NCBI GenBank assembly: GCA_963724065.1
Contig: CAVRTB010000001.1
Location: forward strand, 558,001 to 622,000
DNA from: DASRIA01 sp963724065
Lineage (GTDB): Bacteria; Actinomycetota; Thermoleophilia; Solirubrobacterales; JBBDJG01
Reading direction: 5' to 3'
Length of the DNA stretch: 64,000 nt
The notes beneath the pieces were generated by a model. The model did not search any database. It saw nothing but the letters and a program-made list of their open reading frames with translations, and was not told the DNA's origin. Each line of letters opens with the position of its first letter. Position 1 is the first letter of the stretch. Made by a program: the position numbers and the translations under genes. Of this stretch, positions 40,502 to 48,953 are shown piece by piece.

Positions 40502-41299
40502 CTAGCTCCCCGTGAAACGAGGGTCCCGCTTCTCGATGAACGCTGATACGCCCTCGATGAAGTCGGAGCTCGTCACCATCTCGCCCTGGATGTCGGCCTC
40601 GAGATCGAGTTGCTCGTCCATGATCTTGAGCATCGAGTTGTTGAGCGCCCGCTTGGACTGGGCGTAGGAGCGGGTTGGGCCCTTCGCCAGGCGCTGGGCC
40701 AGCTCCCGCGCGTCGTCGATCAGGTCCCCGTCGGGCACGACGCGGTTGATCAGTCCCCAGTCGAGCGCCTGCTCGGCCGGGATCGGGTCGCCGAGCAGGG
40801 CCATCTCGAGCGCTCGCGCCTTGCCCGCCGCGACCGGCACCAGGAACGTCGACCCACCGTCGGGCACCAGCCCGATGTTCACGAACGCGAGGCCGAAGAT
40901 CGCCGACTTTGCGGCCCAGATCAGGTCGCAGGCAAGCGCGAGCGAGCACCCGATCCCGACAGCGGGCCCGTTGACGGCCGCGACGACGGGCTTCGGCAGC
41001 TCGCGGATTCCCTTGATGATCGGGTGGTAGCGGGTGCGCAGCATCTCGCCCACGTCGGGGACCTGGCCTCCGGAGGCGCGCTGCTCGAGCATCTCCTTGA
41101 GGTCGGCGCCCGAGGAGAATCCGCGCCCGGCGCCCGTGATCAGGACGGAGCGCACGGCGGGGTCGGCGGCATCGGTCAGGAGTGCCTCCCGCAGGTCGTC
41201 CCCGAACTGCGCGGTCCACGCGTTCAGGCGCTCGGGCCGGTTCAGCGTGATCTCGGCGACGCCGTTCTCGACCTTCAGGTCGACGGTCTCGTAGGACAT
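40502..41299 (-). CDS. Enoyl-CoA hydratase/isomerase family protein
   Basis: 265 aa crotonase fold. Oxyanion-hole segments ITGAGRGFSSGADLKEM and AVNGPAVGIGCSLALACDL are intact. The first catalytic Glu position of classical hydratases (GGGCELA) is replaced here (GIGCSLA), and the second region reads VNIGLVPDGGSTFLVP, so this is nearer to PaaG/isomerase-type or other crotonases than to a standard hydratase. AAGGAG lies before the ATG at 41299. A large inverted repeat lies 55 nt upstream. Confidence 0.85.
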   Translation of the reverse strand: MSYETVDLKVENGVAEITLNRPERLNAWTAQFGDDLREALLTDAADPAVRSVLITGAGRGFSSGADLKEMLEQRASGGQVPDVGEMLRTRYHPIIKGIRELPKPVVAAVNGPAVGIGCSLALACDLIWAAKSAIFGLAFVNIGLVPDGGSTFLVPVAAGKARALEMALLGDPIPAEQALDWGLINRVVPDGDLIDDARELAQRLAKGPTRSYAQSKRALNNSMLKIMDEQLDLEADIQGEMVTSSDFIEGVSAFIEKRDPRFTGS

Positions 41300-41353
41300 G
41301 CGGGCTCCTTGGTGGTTGGCGCGGGAAACCTATCGGGACGCTCCTCACCAAGT

Positions 41354-41392
41354 GGGTCACATCGACCGTTGCATGGATGGTCGATGTGACCC
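41354..41392. promoter_or_regulatory. Perfect 14-bp inverted repeat between divergent genes
   Basis: GGGTCACATCGACC (41354-41367) and GGTCGATGTGACCC (41379-41392) are perfectly complementary across an 11-nt loop. It sits between the crotonase gene (minus) and a metallo-beta-lactamase-fold gene (plus). It could be an operator for a dimeric regulator or a leader hairpin; a terminator is less likely because both genes point away. Confidence 0.55.
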
Positions 41393-41482
41393 GGTTCAGA
41401 TGAGGAGGGGTCCGGGGCCGCAGTGGCGGTGGCGGGAATGTCTGGACGAGACATATCGGCGCCGTGGCGGAATACTTCGTGC

Positions 41483-42121
41483 ATGACGCTCGACGACATC
41501 GGCTGGCTCGGACATGCGGGGTTTCGCATCAGGACCTCGGCCGGCTGGATCTACATCGACCCGTACCGCGCCCCCGAGGGCCCGGCGGCGGCGGGGATCC
41601 TCGTCACCCACGACCACTACGACCATTTCTCGCGAGACGACGTGCTGAGACTCGCGGGCAAGGGCACGGTCTTCATCGCCCCGGCGACCGTCACCGAGCA
41701 ACTGCGGGGCAACACGGTGTCCGTGACGCCGGGCGACGTGGCCGAGGTCGGCGGCGTGGAGGTGCTCGCCGTCGCCGCGTACAACACGAACAAGCTCGAC
41801 AGCGAGGGGCGCCCCTTTCATTCGCGCGACGCCGGCTGGGTCGGCTACGTGATCCGTGACGGCGGCCGCAGGATCTATCACTCCGGCGACACCGACGTGA
41901 TCCCCGAGATGGACGAGGCCGCTGGGGTGGACGTGGCCCTGCTGCCCGTCAGCGGGACGTACGTGATGACCCCGTCGGAGGCCGCCGAGGCCGCGCGCAG
42001 GATCGACCCCGGCGTGGCCGTCCCGATGCACTGGGGAACGACCGTCGGGACCCGCGAGGACGCCGAGGCGTTCGTGCGCGCCGCGCCGGTCGACGCCCGC
42101 ATCCTCGAGCCGGCCGGATGA
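41483..42121 (+). CDS. Metallo-beta-lactamase-fold hydrolase (UlaG-like)
   Basis: 212 aa. IDWLGHAGF-type start (DIGWLGHAGFRI), the metal-binding motif THDHYDHFS, then HSGDTDVIPEM (Asp), and a C-terminal PMHWGT His. The family includes UlaG-type lactonases and UPF0173 proteins; the substrate cannot be told. ATG 41483 begins the fold; the frame runs further upstream without conserved residues. Followed by a remnant of an epimerase gene on the other strand. Confidence 0.87.
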   Translation: MTLDDIGWLGHAGFRIRTSAGWIYIDPYRAPEGPAAAGILVTHDHYDHFSRDDVLRLAGKGTVFIAPATVTEQLRGNTVSVTPGDVAEVGGVEVLAVAAYNTNKLDSEGRPFHSRDAGWVGYVIRDGGRRIYHSGDTDVIPEMDEAAGVDVALLPVSGTYVMTPSEAAEAARRIDPGVAVPMHWGTTVGTREDAEAFVRAAPVDARILEPAG

Positions 42122-42133
42122 CGAGGCGGGGGC

Positions 42134-42298
42134 CTACATCAGGCCCTCGGCGCGGCAACACTCCTCGGTCACCGACCACTGCGTCGATCCCGGTCCGTAG
42201 ACGTCCCCCGGGCGCACTACTGCGATCGGCTCCCCGGCGCGTGCGCGCCCGACGGCCAGGGCGTCCGACGCCGCTTTCGTGTCGATGTAGGGAATGCC
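42134..42298 (-). pseudogene. Fragment of an NAD-dependent epimerase/dehydratase (extended SDR) gene
   Basis: The minus strand encodes GIPYIDTKAASDALAVGRARAGEPIAVVRPGDVYGPGS, which matches the middle of extended SDR epimerases: the catalytic YxxxK (YIDTK) and the VRPGDVYGPGS strand-loop. The Rossmann start (GxxGxxG) and everything after the GPGS loop are missing; the reading continues only 16 residues to a stop. The 5' side is lost where the PAP2 gene's promoter begins. It is a decayed or truncated gene, not a functional enzyme. Confidence 0.65.
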
Positions 42299-42347
42299 GG
42301 CCGGCCGCGGCGGGTCTCCACCGGGACCAAATCTATACTCGCGCCCG

Positions 42348-43301
42348 GTGAGGCCTCCCACCTTCAGGGCGCGCGCGCGCCGCCGCGCCCGCGGGGCCCG
42401 CGGCCTGCGCGTTGCGGCGTGGAGTGCCGTCTGCGCAGGAATCGCGCTGCCGCTCGTCCGACGGCGCCTGCACGTGCCGGCATCCGTCACGGCAGCCGCG
42501 GCCGCCGCCGCGCCGTTCGGGCTCGCGATCGCGCTGCCGCGCTCAAAAAAGCGCGATGCGGCGGTCTACACCCTTCAGATGTGGGCCTACATAACGATTC
42601 ATGAGATGCCCTATGACGACCCTCGCCGCCTCGAGGAGCGGGTGCGCGTGGACTACCCGATCGCCGTCGACCGCGCGCTCTTCGGCCGTCCCGCGACGCC
42701 TTCGCTGCAGCACGCCTTGGCGCACGGCTCGGGGCCGACGCCGCTCGACCACGCGCTCGTCTACGCCCATTGGGCCTGGTTCGTCCAGCCCCACGCCGCC
42801 GCGGCATGGATACTTTGGAAGCACCCGCAGCGCTTCTCGCGGTCGGCCGTGCTCCTCTGCGCCGTGTTCGACCTCGGGCTCGCCGGGTACTTCCTTGTGC
42901 CGACCGCTCCTCCGTGGTGGGCAGCGGAGCATGGACGCATCGAGGGGATGAGACGGATCATGGTGGAAGTCGGGCAACAGGTCTGGGGCCGTTTGTGGTC
43001 TCCGCTGTACGGCTTTTTTGGAGGGAATCCGCTCGCCGCGATGCCGTCTCTGCATTTCGCGACGTCCCTGATGGCGGCGCACCTGCTCGCCGACGCGGAC
43101 CCGGTGGCCGGCGCCGCGGGCTGGGCATATGCGGGCACGCTCGGGTTCGGGCTCGTCTACCTCGGCGAGCATTACGTGGCCGATCTCGCCGCGGGCGCCG
43201 CGCTGGCCGCGGGGATCCGCGCCGCGGCGCCACGCGCGACACCCGCGATCGCAGCGGTGGCGCGCTCCGTGGCCGAGTTGGAGCGAAAGGCGTCCCGGTG
43301 A
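42348..43301 (+). CDS. PAP2-family membrane phosphatase/transferase (IPC synthase-like)
   Basis: 317 aa, multi-pass membrane protein. The acid phosphatase motifs are AMPSLHFATSLMAAH (PSxH) and YLGEHYVADLAAGAAL (HYxxD), placed about 40 residues apart. The N-terminal half, with YDDPRRLEERV and WFVQPHAAAAWI, resembles the PAP2_3/inositol-phosphoceramide synthase-like subgroup rather than small PAP2 enzymes. It acts on lipid phosphates or transfers head groups. GTG 42348 follows TATACT (42334-42339) by 8 nt. The next gene overlaps its stop by GTGA. Confidence 0.85.
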   Translation: MRPPTFRARARRRARGARGLRVAAWSAVCAGIALPLVRRRLHVPASVTAAAAAAAPFGLAIALPRSKKRDAAVYTLQMWAYITIHEMPYDDPRRLEERVRVDYPIAVDRALFGRPATPSLQHALAHGSGPTPLDHALVYAHWAWFVQPHAAAAWILWKHPQRFSRSAVLLCAVFDLGLAGYFLVPTAPPWWAAEHGRIEGMRRIMVEVGQQVWGRLWSPLYGFFGGNPLAAMPSLHFATSLMAAHLLADADPVAGAAGWAYAGTLGFGLVYLGEHYVADLAAGAALAAGIRAAAPRATPAIAAVARSVAELERKASR

Positions 43302-44506
43302 AGGCGTTCCGGCCTGGCGACCGCGGGTCGCGCGCCGGGACCGCCCCGTCCGAGGACGAGCGGGCCGCGGCGCCCGGGCAGCCGGACGACGGGTTCCAGG
43401 AGCGCGCGACCGACGGGGTCGAGTCGCGGATGCTCTTCAACCGCAAGCGGTTGGTGACCTCGGCGATCGTCGTCGCGCTGATCCTCGGCGCGCTCTACTT
43501 CGTGCTGCCCGAGGTCGCGGGCCTGGAGGACTCCCTGCGCAGGATCGAGGATGCGGACCCGGTCTGGATCGCGATCGCGCTGGGCCTCAACCTCTTGTCG
43601 TTCGCCTCCTACATCGCCCTCTTCCGCGGGATTCTCGGCGGCAGGACGGTCACCCCGGCGGTGCGAGAGCGCATCGACTGGAGCACCTCCTACCAGATCA
43701 CGCTCGCCGGGCTCGCCGCGACGCGGCTGTTCTCCGCCGGGGGTGCGGGCGGCATCGCGCTCACGTACTGGGGCTTGCGCCGCGCCGGGATGGGCGCCCG
43801 TCAGACGGCGAGCCGCATGGTCGCGTTCCTCGTGCTCCTCTACACGATCTATCTCGTGGCGCTGATCGCGTGCGGGATCGGGCTGCGCGTCGGCCTGGTC
43901 CCGGGGCCGAGCCCGGTCGGGATGACGATCGTCCCCGCCGGCTTGGCCGGAGCCGGGCTGATCATCGTCCTGGCGCTCTCGCTGATTCCCACCGACCTCG
44001 AGCGGATCGTGTCGCGCTGGGCGCAGGGCCACCGGCGCGTGCGGCTCGCGCGCCGCATGGCGAGCATCCCGGCGACGATCGCGACCGGGGCGCGCGTCGC
44101 GCTGTCGCTGATGCGCCACCCGAGCAGCGGGCTGCTCGCGGTCGGCGGCGCGATCGGGTTCTGGGCGGCCAACATCGCGGTGCTGTGGGCGTGCTTCCAC
44201 GCCTTCGGAGAGTCGGTCCCCACGGCGGTGCTCATCCAGGGGTTCTTCGTGGGAATGGCCGCGAACCTGCTCCCCTTCTTCCCCGGGGGAGTGGGATCGG
44301 TCGACGCCGGGATGATCGCCGCGTTCCTGGCCTTCGGCGAGCCCAGCTCGACCGTCTTCGTGTCGGTGCTGGCCTACCGCGTGATCGCGTTCTGGCTCCC
44401 GATCCCGCCAGGGATCTTCGCCTATCTCAAGTTGCGCAAGACGGTCGCACGCTGGCGCGAGGAGGACGCGCCGCCGCCCGCGCGGGCCGAGCCCGGAGCG
44501 GCCTGA
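43298..44506 (+). CDS. LPG-synthase TM/UPF0104-type flippase-like membrane protein
   Basis: 402 aa. A polar N-terminal tail of about 45 residues, then 7-8 transmembrane helices with the family blocks ALGLNLLSFASYIALFRGIL, LFSAGGAGGIALTYWGLRRAG, MAANLLPFFPGGVGSVDAGM and AYRVIAFWLPIPPGIFAY. The family includes AglD-type and MprF N-terminal domains involved in moving or modifying lipid-linked molecules. GTG 43298 overlaps the PAP2 stop, so the two are coupled and may act on the same lipid. Confidence 0.87.
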   Translation: MKAFRPGDRGSRAGTAPSEDERAAAPGQPDDGFQERATDGVESRMLFNRKRLVTSAIVVALILGALYFVLPEVAGLEDSLRRIEDADPVWIAIALGLNLLSFASYIALFRGILGGRTVTPAVRERIDWSTSYQITLAGLAATRLFSAGGAGGIALTYWGLRRAGMGARQTASRMVAFLVLLYTIYLVALIACGIGLRVGLVPGPSPVGMTIVPAGLAGAGLIIVLALSLIPTDLERIVSRWAQGHRRVRLARRMASIPATIATGARVALSLMRHPSSGLLAVGGAIGFWAANIAVLWACFHAFGESVPTAVLIQGFFVGMAANLLPFFPGGVGSVDAGMIAAFLAFGEPSSTVFVSVLAYRVIAFWLPIPPGIFAYLKLRKTVARWREEDAPPPARAEPGAA

Positions 44507-44565
44507 GGCGGCATCGCTACCGGGATAGGTCCTAAGCTGCCGATGGCCTCAAGAAGGCGCGGCGC

Positions 44566-44592
44566 TACACTTCACTTAGTGAAGTGACTAAG
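44566..44592. promoter_or_regulatory. trxB promoter with overlapping palindromes
   Basis: TACACT (44566-44571) is a -10 element. CACTTCAC-TTA-GTGAAGTG (44568-44586) is a perfect 8-bp inverted repeat, and CTTAGT-GAAGTG-ACTAAG (44575-44592) a second 6-bp one overlapping it. Both lie over the -10 and start region, as an operator would. The regulator cannot be named. Confidence 0.5.
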
Positions 44593-44606
44593 CGGAGGAA
44601 ACCCCT

Positions 44607-45590
44607 TTGTCTGACGAGAACGGCACACAACAGGCGTACGACATCATCATCGTGGGAGCCGGGCCGGCCGGGCAGACCGCCGCGCTCTACGGCGGGCGCT
44701 CGCGGATTCCGACCTTGGTGCTCGAAAAGGGCATCCCCGGCGGCCAGTTGTGGAACACGGCGGAGGTCGAGGACTATCCGGGCTTCGAGCACATCATGGG
44801 GCCCGATCTCGCCGACAAGATGCAGAAGCACGCGGAGAAGTTCGGCGCGACGTTCGAGACCGGGGTGGAGGTCACTTCGATCTCGGTCGACGGCGACGAC
44901 CGCGTCGTGCGCACCTCGGATGGGCGCGAGTTCCGCGCCCCCGCCGTGATCGTCACGGCAGGCGGCGACGCGCGCAAGCTCGGGGTGCCGGGCGAGGAAG
45001 AGCTCGCCGGGAAGGGCGTCTCCTACTGCGCCGTCTGCGACGGTGCCTTCTTCGAGGGCGCCGACATCGCCGTCGTCGGCGGCGGTGACTCTGCCGTCGA
45101 GGAGGGAACCTTCCTGACCCGGTATGGGCGCAAGGTCTACGTGGTGCACCGGCGCGACGCCTACCGCGCGGCGCCGATCCTCGTCGAGCAGATGCGCTCC
45201 ACCGGGAAGGTGGACGAGGTCCTCAACAGCGTGGTCGACGAGATCCACGGCACCGACGGCAAGGTCTCCCACATCACTTTGAGCGACGTGGCGACCGGTG
45301 AGCGCCGGGACCTGCCCGTCAACGCGGTGTTCCCGTTCGTCGGGTTCACGCCGCACTCGGACATCTTCGACCCCGACCTCGCGGTGCGGATCGAGCTCGA
45401 CGACTCGGGCCACATCGTCACCGACCAGGCGATGCGCACCTCGGTGCCCGGGATCTTCGCGGCCGGCGACGTGCGCTCCCAGTTCATCCGGCAGATCACC
45501 AACGCGGTCGGCGACGCGACGACCGCCGCGCTCGCCGCGAACCAGTACGTCGACAACCTCAAGCACGAGCGCTCGAAGCAGGCCGCGTAG
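44607..45590 (+). CDS. trxB: Thioredoxin reductase (FAD/NADPH disulfide reductase)
   Basis: 327 aa. FAD-binding IIVGAGPAGQTAALYGGRS, the redox-active SYCAVCDGAFF with Cys141 and Cys144, NADPH-binding VVGGGDSAVEE, and the FAD-binding GIFAAGDVRS and AVGDATTAALAA. TTG 44607 is preceded by GCGGAGG. No thioredoxin gene lies beside it. CAVC, rather than CATC, is typical of actinobacterial enzymes of this type. The promoter has overlapping palindromes, suggesting specific, perhaps redox, control. Confidence 0.93.
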   Translation: MSDENGTQQAYDIIIVGAGPAGQTAALYGGRSRIPTLVLEKGIPGGQLWNTAEVEDYPGFEHIMGPDLADKMQKHAEKFGATFETGVEVTSISVDGDDRVVRTSDGREFRAPAVIVTAGGDARKLGVPGEEELAGKGVSYCAVCDGAFFEGADIAVVGGGDSAVEEGTFLTRYGRKVYVVHRRDAYRAAPILVEQMRSTGKVDEVLNSVVDEIHGTDGKVSHITLSDVATGERRDLPVNAVFPFVGFTPHSDIFDPDLAVRIELDDSGHIVTDQAMRTSVPGIFAAGDVRSQFIRQITNAVGDATTAALAANQYVDNLKHERSKQAA

Positions 45591-45598
45591 TCCGTGGC

Positions 45599-46627
45599 TC
45601 AGGCCCGCAGGTAGATCGGGTTCGAGAGGATCCAGGTGCGCTCGCGGCCGTGGGCGTGGCGGTAGGCCTCGACGCGGTAGACGCCCGGCCCCTCGACCGC
45701 GTGCTCGAGCCGCTCGCCCTCGGCCGCCGCCACCTCCCGGCCGTCAGATAGCAGGCGGATGCGCGCGCGCAGGGGCGTGCGCACATGCAGCGTCCACGAC
45801 CCGGCCGCCGCCTCGTCGCCCATCCGGGCCACGCCGTCGCCCTCGGCCCAGAAGCGGAACCCGCGCGCCGGCGCGAGCGAGTCCATCGCGATGTAGGCGT
45901 GACCGTTTCGCAGGGCGCCGAAGACGGCGGCGCGATCCGTCTCGAGGTCACCGCTGAGCTGCTCGCGCACGAGCAGGTGGGTCCGCAGGAACCGGAACGA
46001 GCGCCGGTACGCCATCAACCGCAGCGGCACGCGCCCGCGCACGCGGATTCCCACCTGGTGTGCGTCCACGCCGCCGAGCGCGACGCACCGCCGGCGCGCA
46101 CACAGCCGATCCCACTCGTCGAGGTTGTGCCGCGGCGGGTGATCGATGGACCGGCCGGGCGCGGCGATGAAGGCGATCAGCTCGCGCACGCTCTTGACCC
46201 GCTCCGCCGAGTCGGTCACGAAGCTCCACAACTCGATGCCCGTGTAGCCCTCGGCGTCGAGGTCGCGCCAAGGCATTCCGTCGCCGATGCGCTTGAAGCG
46301 CTCCGATCCCTTCGAGAAGGGGTGCGCGAGAAACCCGAAGCCCCCTCCGGACTCGACGCGCTCGATGATCTGCTGCGGACTGAGATCGGAGTGGTCGATC
46401 GGCTCGCCGAGGCCGAACGCGAGGTAGTGGTTCTGGCGGCGCGGCGACACTTCGAATCCCGCCAGTAGGAGCGTGGAGCCGTACCAGCCCTCCTCGCCGC
46501 GCTCGGCGGCCGCGAGGGTGTCGTGGTCGGTGAGGAGCAGGTAGTCGAGGCCGGCGTCGCTCGCCGCGGCGCCGATCTCCGGCACCGTGCCGGTGCCGTC
46601 GGAGTGCGTGGAGTGGCAGTGGATCAC
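45599..46627 (-). CDS. PHP-domain metal-dependent phosphoesterase
   Basis: 342 aa. The start IHCHSTHSDGTGTV gives the first metal motif (HxHxxxSDG), then LLTDHDTLAAA, FLAHPFSKG and GGVDAHQVG supply the other ligands of the PHP triple-metal site. The last 100 residues form a separate beta domain (GFRFWAEGDGVARM to RTWILSNPIYLRA). It may be a nuclease or phosphatase. GTG 46627 is at the very first conserved residue; the frame is open upstream but offers no start codon, so the N-terminus is uncertain. Confidence 0.82.
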   Translation of the reverse strand: MIHCHSTHSDGTGTVPEIGAAASDAGLDYLLLTDHDTLAAAERGEEGWYGSTLLLAGFEVSPRRQNHYLAFGLGEPIDHSDLSPQQIIERVESGGGFGFLAHPFSKGSERFKRIGDGMPWRDLDAEGYTGIELWSFVTDSAERVKSVRELIAFIAAPGRSIDHPPRHNLDEWDRLCARRRCVALGGVDAHQVGIRVRGRVPLRLMAYRRSFRFLRTHLLVREQLSGDLETDRAAVFGALRNGHAYIAMDSLAPARGFRFWAEGDGVARMGDEAAAGSWTLHVRTPLRARIRLLSDGREVAAAEGERLEHAVEGPGVYRVEAYRHAHGRERTWILSNPIYLRA

Positions 46628-46706
46628 TCCCGCGAGGTCGTGTGTGTGGGGCTCGAAGATGACCCGGTCAGGGTATCCCGGACGATCGGCCGTCCTGACG
46701 CCGCGG

Positions 46707-46736
46707 TTGACCCGGTGTCGAGCGCTGCGCTAGGGT
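46707..46736 (+). promoter_or_regulatory. Promoter of the secreted hydrolase gene
   Basis: TTGACC (46707-46712), 18-nt spacer, TAGGGT (46731-46736). The GTG start is 9 nt after the -10, so the transcript should begin at or next to the start codon. It is the best -35/-10 pair in the window. Confidence 0.65.
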
Positions 46737-46745
46737 CAGCGTTGA

Positions 46746-48917
46746 GTGAGGCGCTGGTTCGCAGCAGCAGGGGTCTTGGTATCGATGCTCGCGTGGGCAG
46801 GGTCTGCCGACGCGCAGATTCCCGCCGCGCTGAAGGCCGGCTGCCAGCCGCGCACGGCGCAGGCCGGCTACACGTACGAGTTGTGCACGGACGGCAACAC
46901 GCCGACCTTCGGCCGCACCGCCAACAACGGCGGCGTGCGCGGTGTGCGCGTCCCGGCCAAGTACGACGGCTTCGAAGGCCTTCCGGCGAAGGCCGCCGAC
47001 GCGACGAGCGTCCCCGGCGCCGACGCGGACGGCTTCGTCACCCTCGACGTCGACATCTCCCGGCCCACGCTGCCGGCCCCGCCGGGCGGATACCCGCTGG
47101 TCGTGTTCATGCACGGCTGCTGCGCGGGAGACAAGTTCGCGTGGCAGAGCCCCGACTTCGGCACCGGCGAGCGCTGGCACTACAACAACGCGTGGTTCGC
47201 CTCGCGCGGCTACGTCGTCGCGAACTACACGTCCCGCGGCTTCCGCAACCAGGCGGGTGGAGGCGGCTCGACCGGCGAGACGCAGCTCGACTCGCGGCTC
47301 TACGAGATCAACGACTTCCAGTACCTCGCGGGCGTGATCGCGGACGACCCCTTCTTCAACGTCAACCCGCAGAAGGTCGTCCCGACGGGCGGCTCCTACG
47401 GCGGCGGCTTCGCCTGGATGGCGCTCACCGACCCGAAGTGGCAGAGCCCGGGGAGCGCGGCGATGAAGCTCGCCGCGGTCGCGCCCCGCTACGGGTGGAC
47501 CGACATCGTCTACTCGCTGATCCCGACCGGGCACCACTCGCAATACCCGGACGACCTGCCCGCGTTCGACGGCTCGGACTCGGCGGACCCCTTCGGGATC
47601 CCAAAGCAGACCATCAACAACATCCTCTACGGCACGGGGCAGTTCGGCGCGACGTTTCCCTCGACGGTCGACCAGGCGTTCCTTTGCATGGGCGCACCCG
47701 AGCCGTTCGACACCGCGCCGCAGTGCCAGAACCCGATCCAGAACATCCTGCCCGCGTTCATCACGGACCGCTCCGCCTATTACCAGAACCACTGGTTCAC
47801 GCGGATCGCGTCGGACCCGAGCTATCGCATCCCGATCTTCAACGCGGCGACGCTCACCGACCCGCTGTTCACACCGGTCGAGAACCTGCGCATGTCGAAC
47901 CGCATCGAGGCGACGGTGCCGGGCTACCCGATCAAGCAGTACTTCGGTGACTACCAGCACTTCGTGCAGAACAAAGCCAAGGAGTGGGGCGACCTGTGCG
48001 GCGCCGACCACCACGTCTGCAGCTTCGCCGACTATCCCGGCGGTGACGTCAATGCCGACCCCGCGGACCTCTATCGCACGGGCGTCACGACACGGCTGAA
48101 CGCGCTCGTCGACCACTTCGCGCAGCCCCCGGGCAACGCCAGTGAGCCGCAGCCGGCCTACGACGTGACCGCGGCGCTCCAGATCTGCCCGCAGAACGCG
48201 ACGGCCGAGTTCCCGGCCAACGAGCCGGGCGCGACCTTCACGGCCCCGAGCTTCTTCGATCTCGCGCCCCACCGCCTGCGCGTCGACGTTTCGGGGGCGC
48301 AGACGACGACCAACAACGCCGAGCCGAACCCGCACGCCGGTCAGGCCGACCCGATCACCAACCTCTTCGCCAACGGCTCGCGCTGCCCGTTCACCACGAC
48401 GCCCGCCGGCCCCGGCGTGGCCGTCTACGATGCGCCCGCGCTGACCGAGCGCGCGACGATGATCGGCGCGACGAAGGTGACCGTCGACTACCAGGCGTCG
48501 ACCACTGCCGGCGTGCAGCTGAACGCGCGCCTCTACGACGTCTTCCCCGACGGGACCCAGGTGCTTGTCGACCGCGGCCCATACCGCTTGCTGAGCGCGA
48601 GCGGCCCGGCTACGTTCGAGCTGCACGGCAACGGATGGCGCTTCGAGCCCGGGCACAAGGTCCGCATCGAGCTCGCGCAGGACGACGCCGGCTACCTGAA
48701 GGTGTCGGAGGTCCCGTCGACGATCACGATCAACGGTGTGAAGCTGCGGATCCCGGTGCGCGAGCAGCAGCCGCCGGTGCGCGAGGACTTCAAGAACGCT
48801 TCCGCGTTCTGCAAGGCGGACGCGGAGTTCCTCGGCGACGCGGCCTTCCGGGCGAAGTACGGCACCAACCGCAATGGTGCCAACGCGCACGGCAAGTGCG
48901 TCAGCAGCAACCACTGA
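46746..48917 (+). CDS. Secreted alpha/beta hydrolase, CocE/X-Pro peptidase-like
   Basis: 723 aa. Signal peptide in residues 1-23 (WFAAAGVLVSMLAWAGSADA). The hydrolase domain has PLVVFMHGCCAGDK (oxyanion side) and the nucleophile elbow GGSYGGGF; a jelly-roll C-terminal domain of the X-Pro dipeptidyl peptidase type seems to lie at about 540-680 (VTVDYQASTTAGVQLNARLYDVFPDG, WRFEPGHKVRIELAQDD). The last 36 residues, CKADAEFLGDAAFRAKYGTNRNGANAHGKC, look like a separate small module. The substrate may be a peptide or ester. GTG 46746, probably leaderless. Confidence 0.8.
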   Translation: MRRWFAAAGVLVSMLAWAGSADAQIPAALKAGCQPRTAQAGYTYELCTDGNTPTFGRTANNGGVRGVRVPAKYDGFEGLPAKAADATSVPGADADGFVTLDVDISRPTLPAPPGGYPLVVFMHGCCAGDKFAWQSPDFGTGERWHYNNAWFASRGYVVANYTSRGFRNQAGGGGSTGETQLDSRLYEINDFQYLAGVIADDPFFNVNPQKVVPTGGSYGGGFAWMALTDPKWQSPGSAAMKLAAVAPRYGWTDIVYSLIPTGHHSQYPDDLPAFDGSDSADPFGIPKQTINNILYGTGQFGATFPSTVDQAFLCMGAPEPFDTAPQCQNPIQNILPAFITDRSAYYQNHWFTRIASDPSYRIPIFNAATLTDPLFTPVENLRMSNRIEATVPGYPIKQYFGDYQHFVQNKAKEWGDLCGADHHVCSFADYPGGDVNADPADLYRTGVTTRLNALVDHFAQPPGNASEPQPAYDVTAALQICPQNATAEFPANEPGATFTAPSFFDLAPHRLRVDVSGAQTTTNNAEPNPHAGQADPITNLFANGSRCPFTTTPAGPGVAVYDAPALTERATMIGATKVTVDYQASTTAGVQLNARLYDVFPDGTQVLVDRGPYRLLSASGPATFELHGNGWRFEPGHKVRIELAQDDAGYLKVSEVPSTITINGVKLRIPVREQQPPVREDFKNASAFCKADAEFLGDAAFRAKYGTNRNGANAHGKCVSSNH

Positions 48918-48953
48918 TCTAACATCCCGCGCCTACTACGAGGAGGTGGGTTG

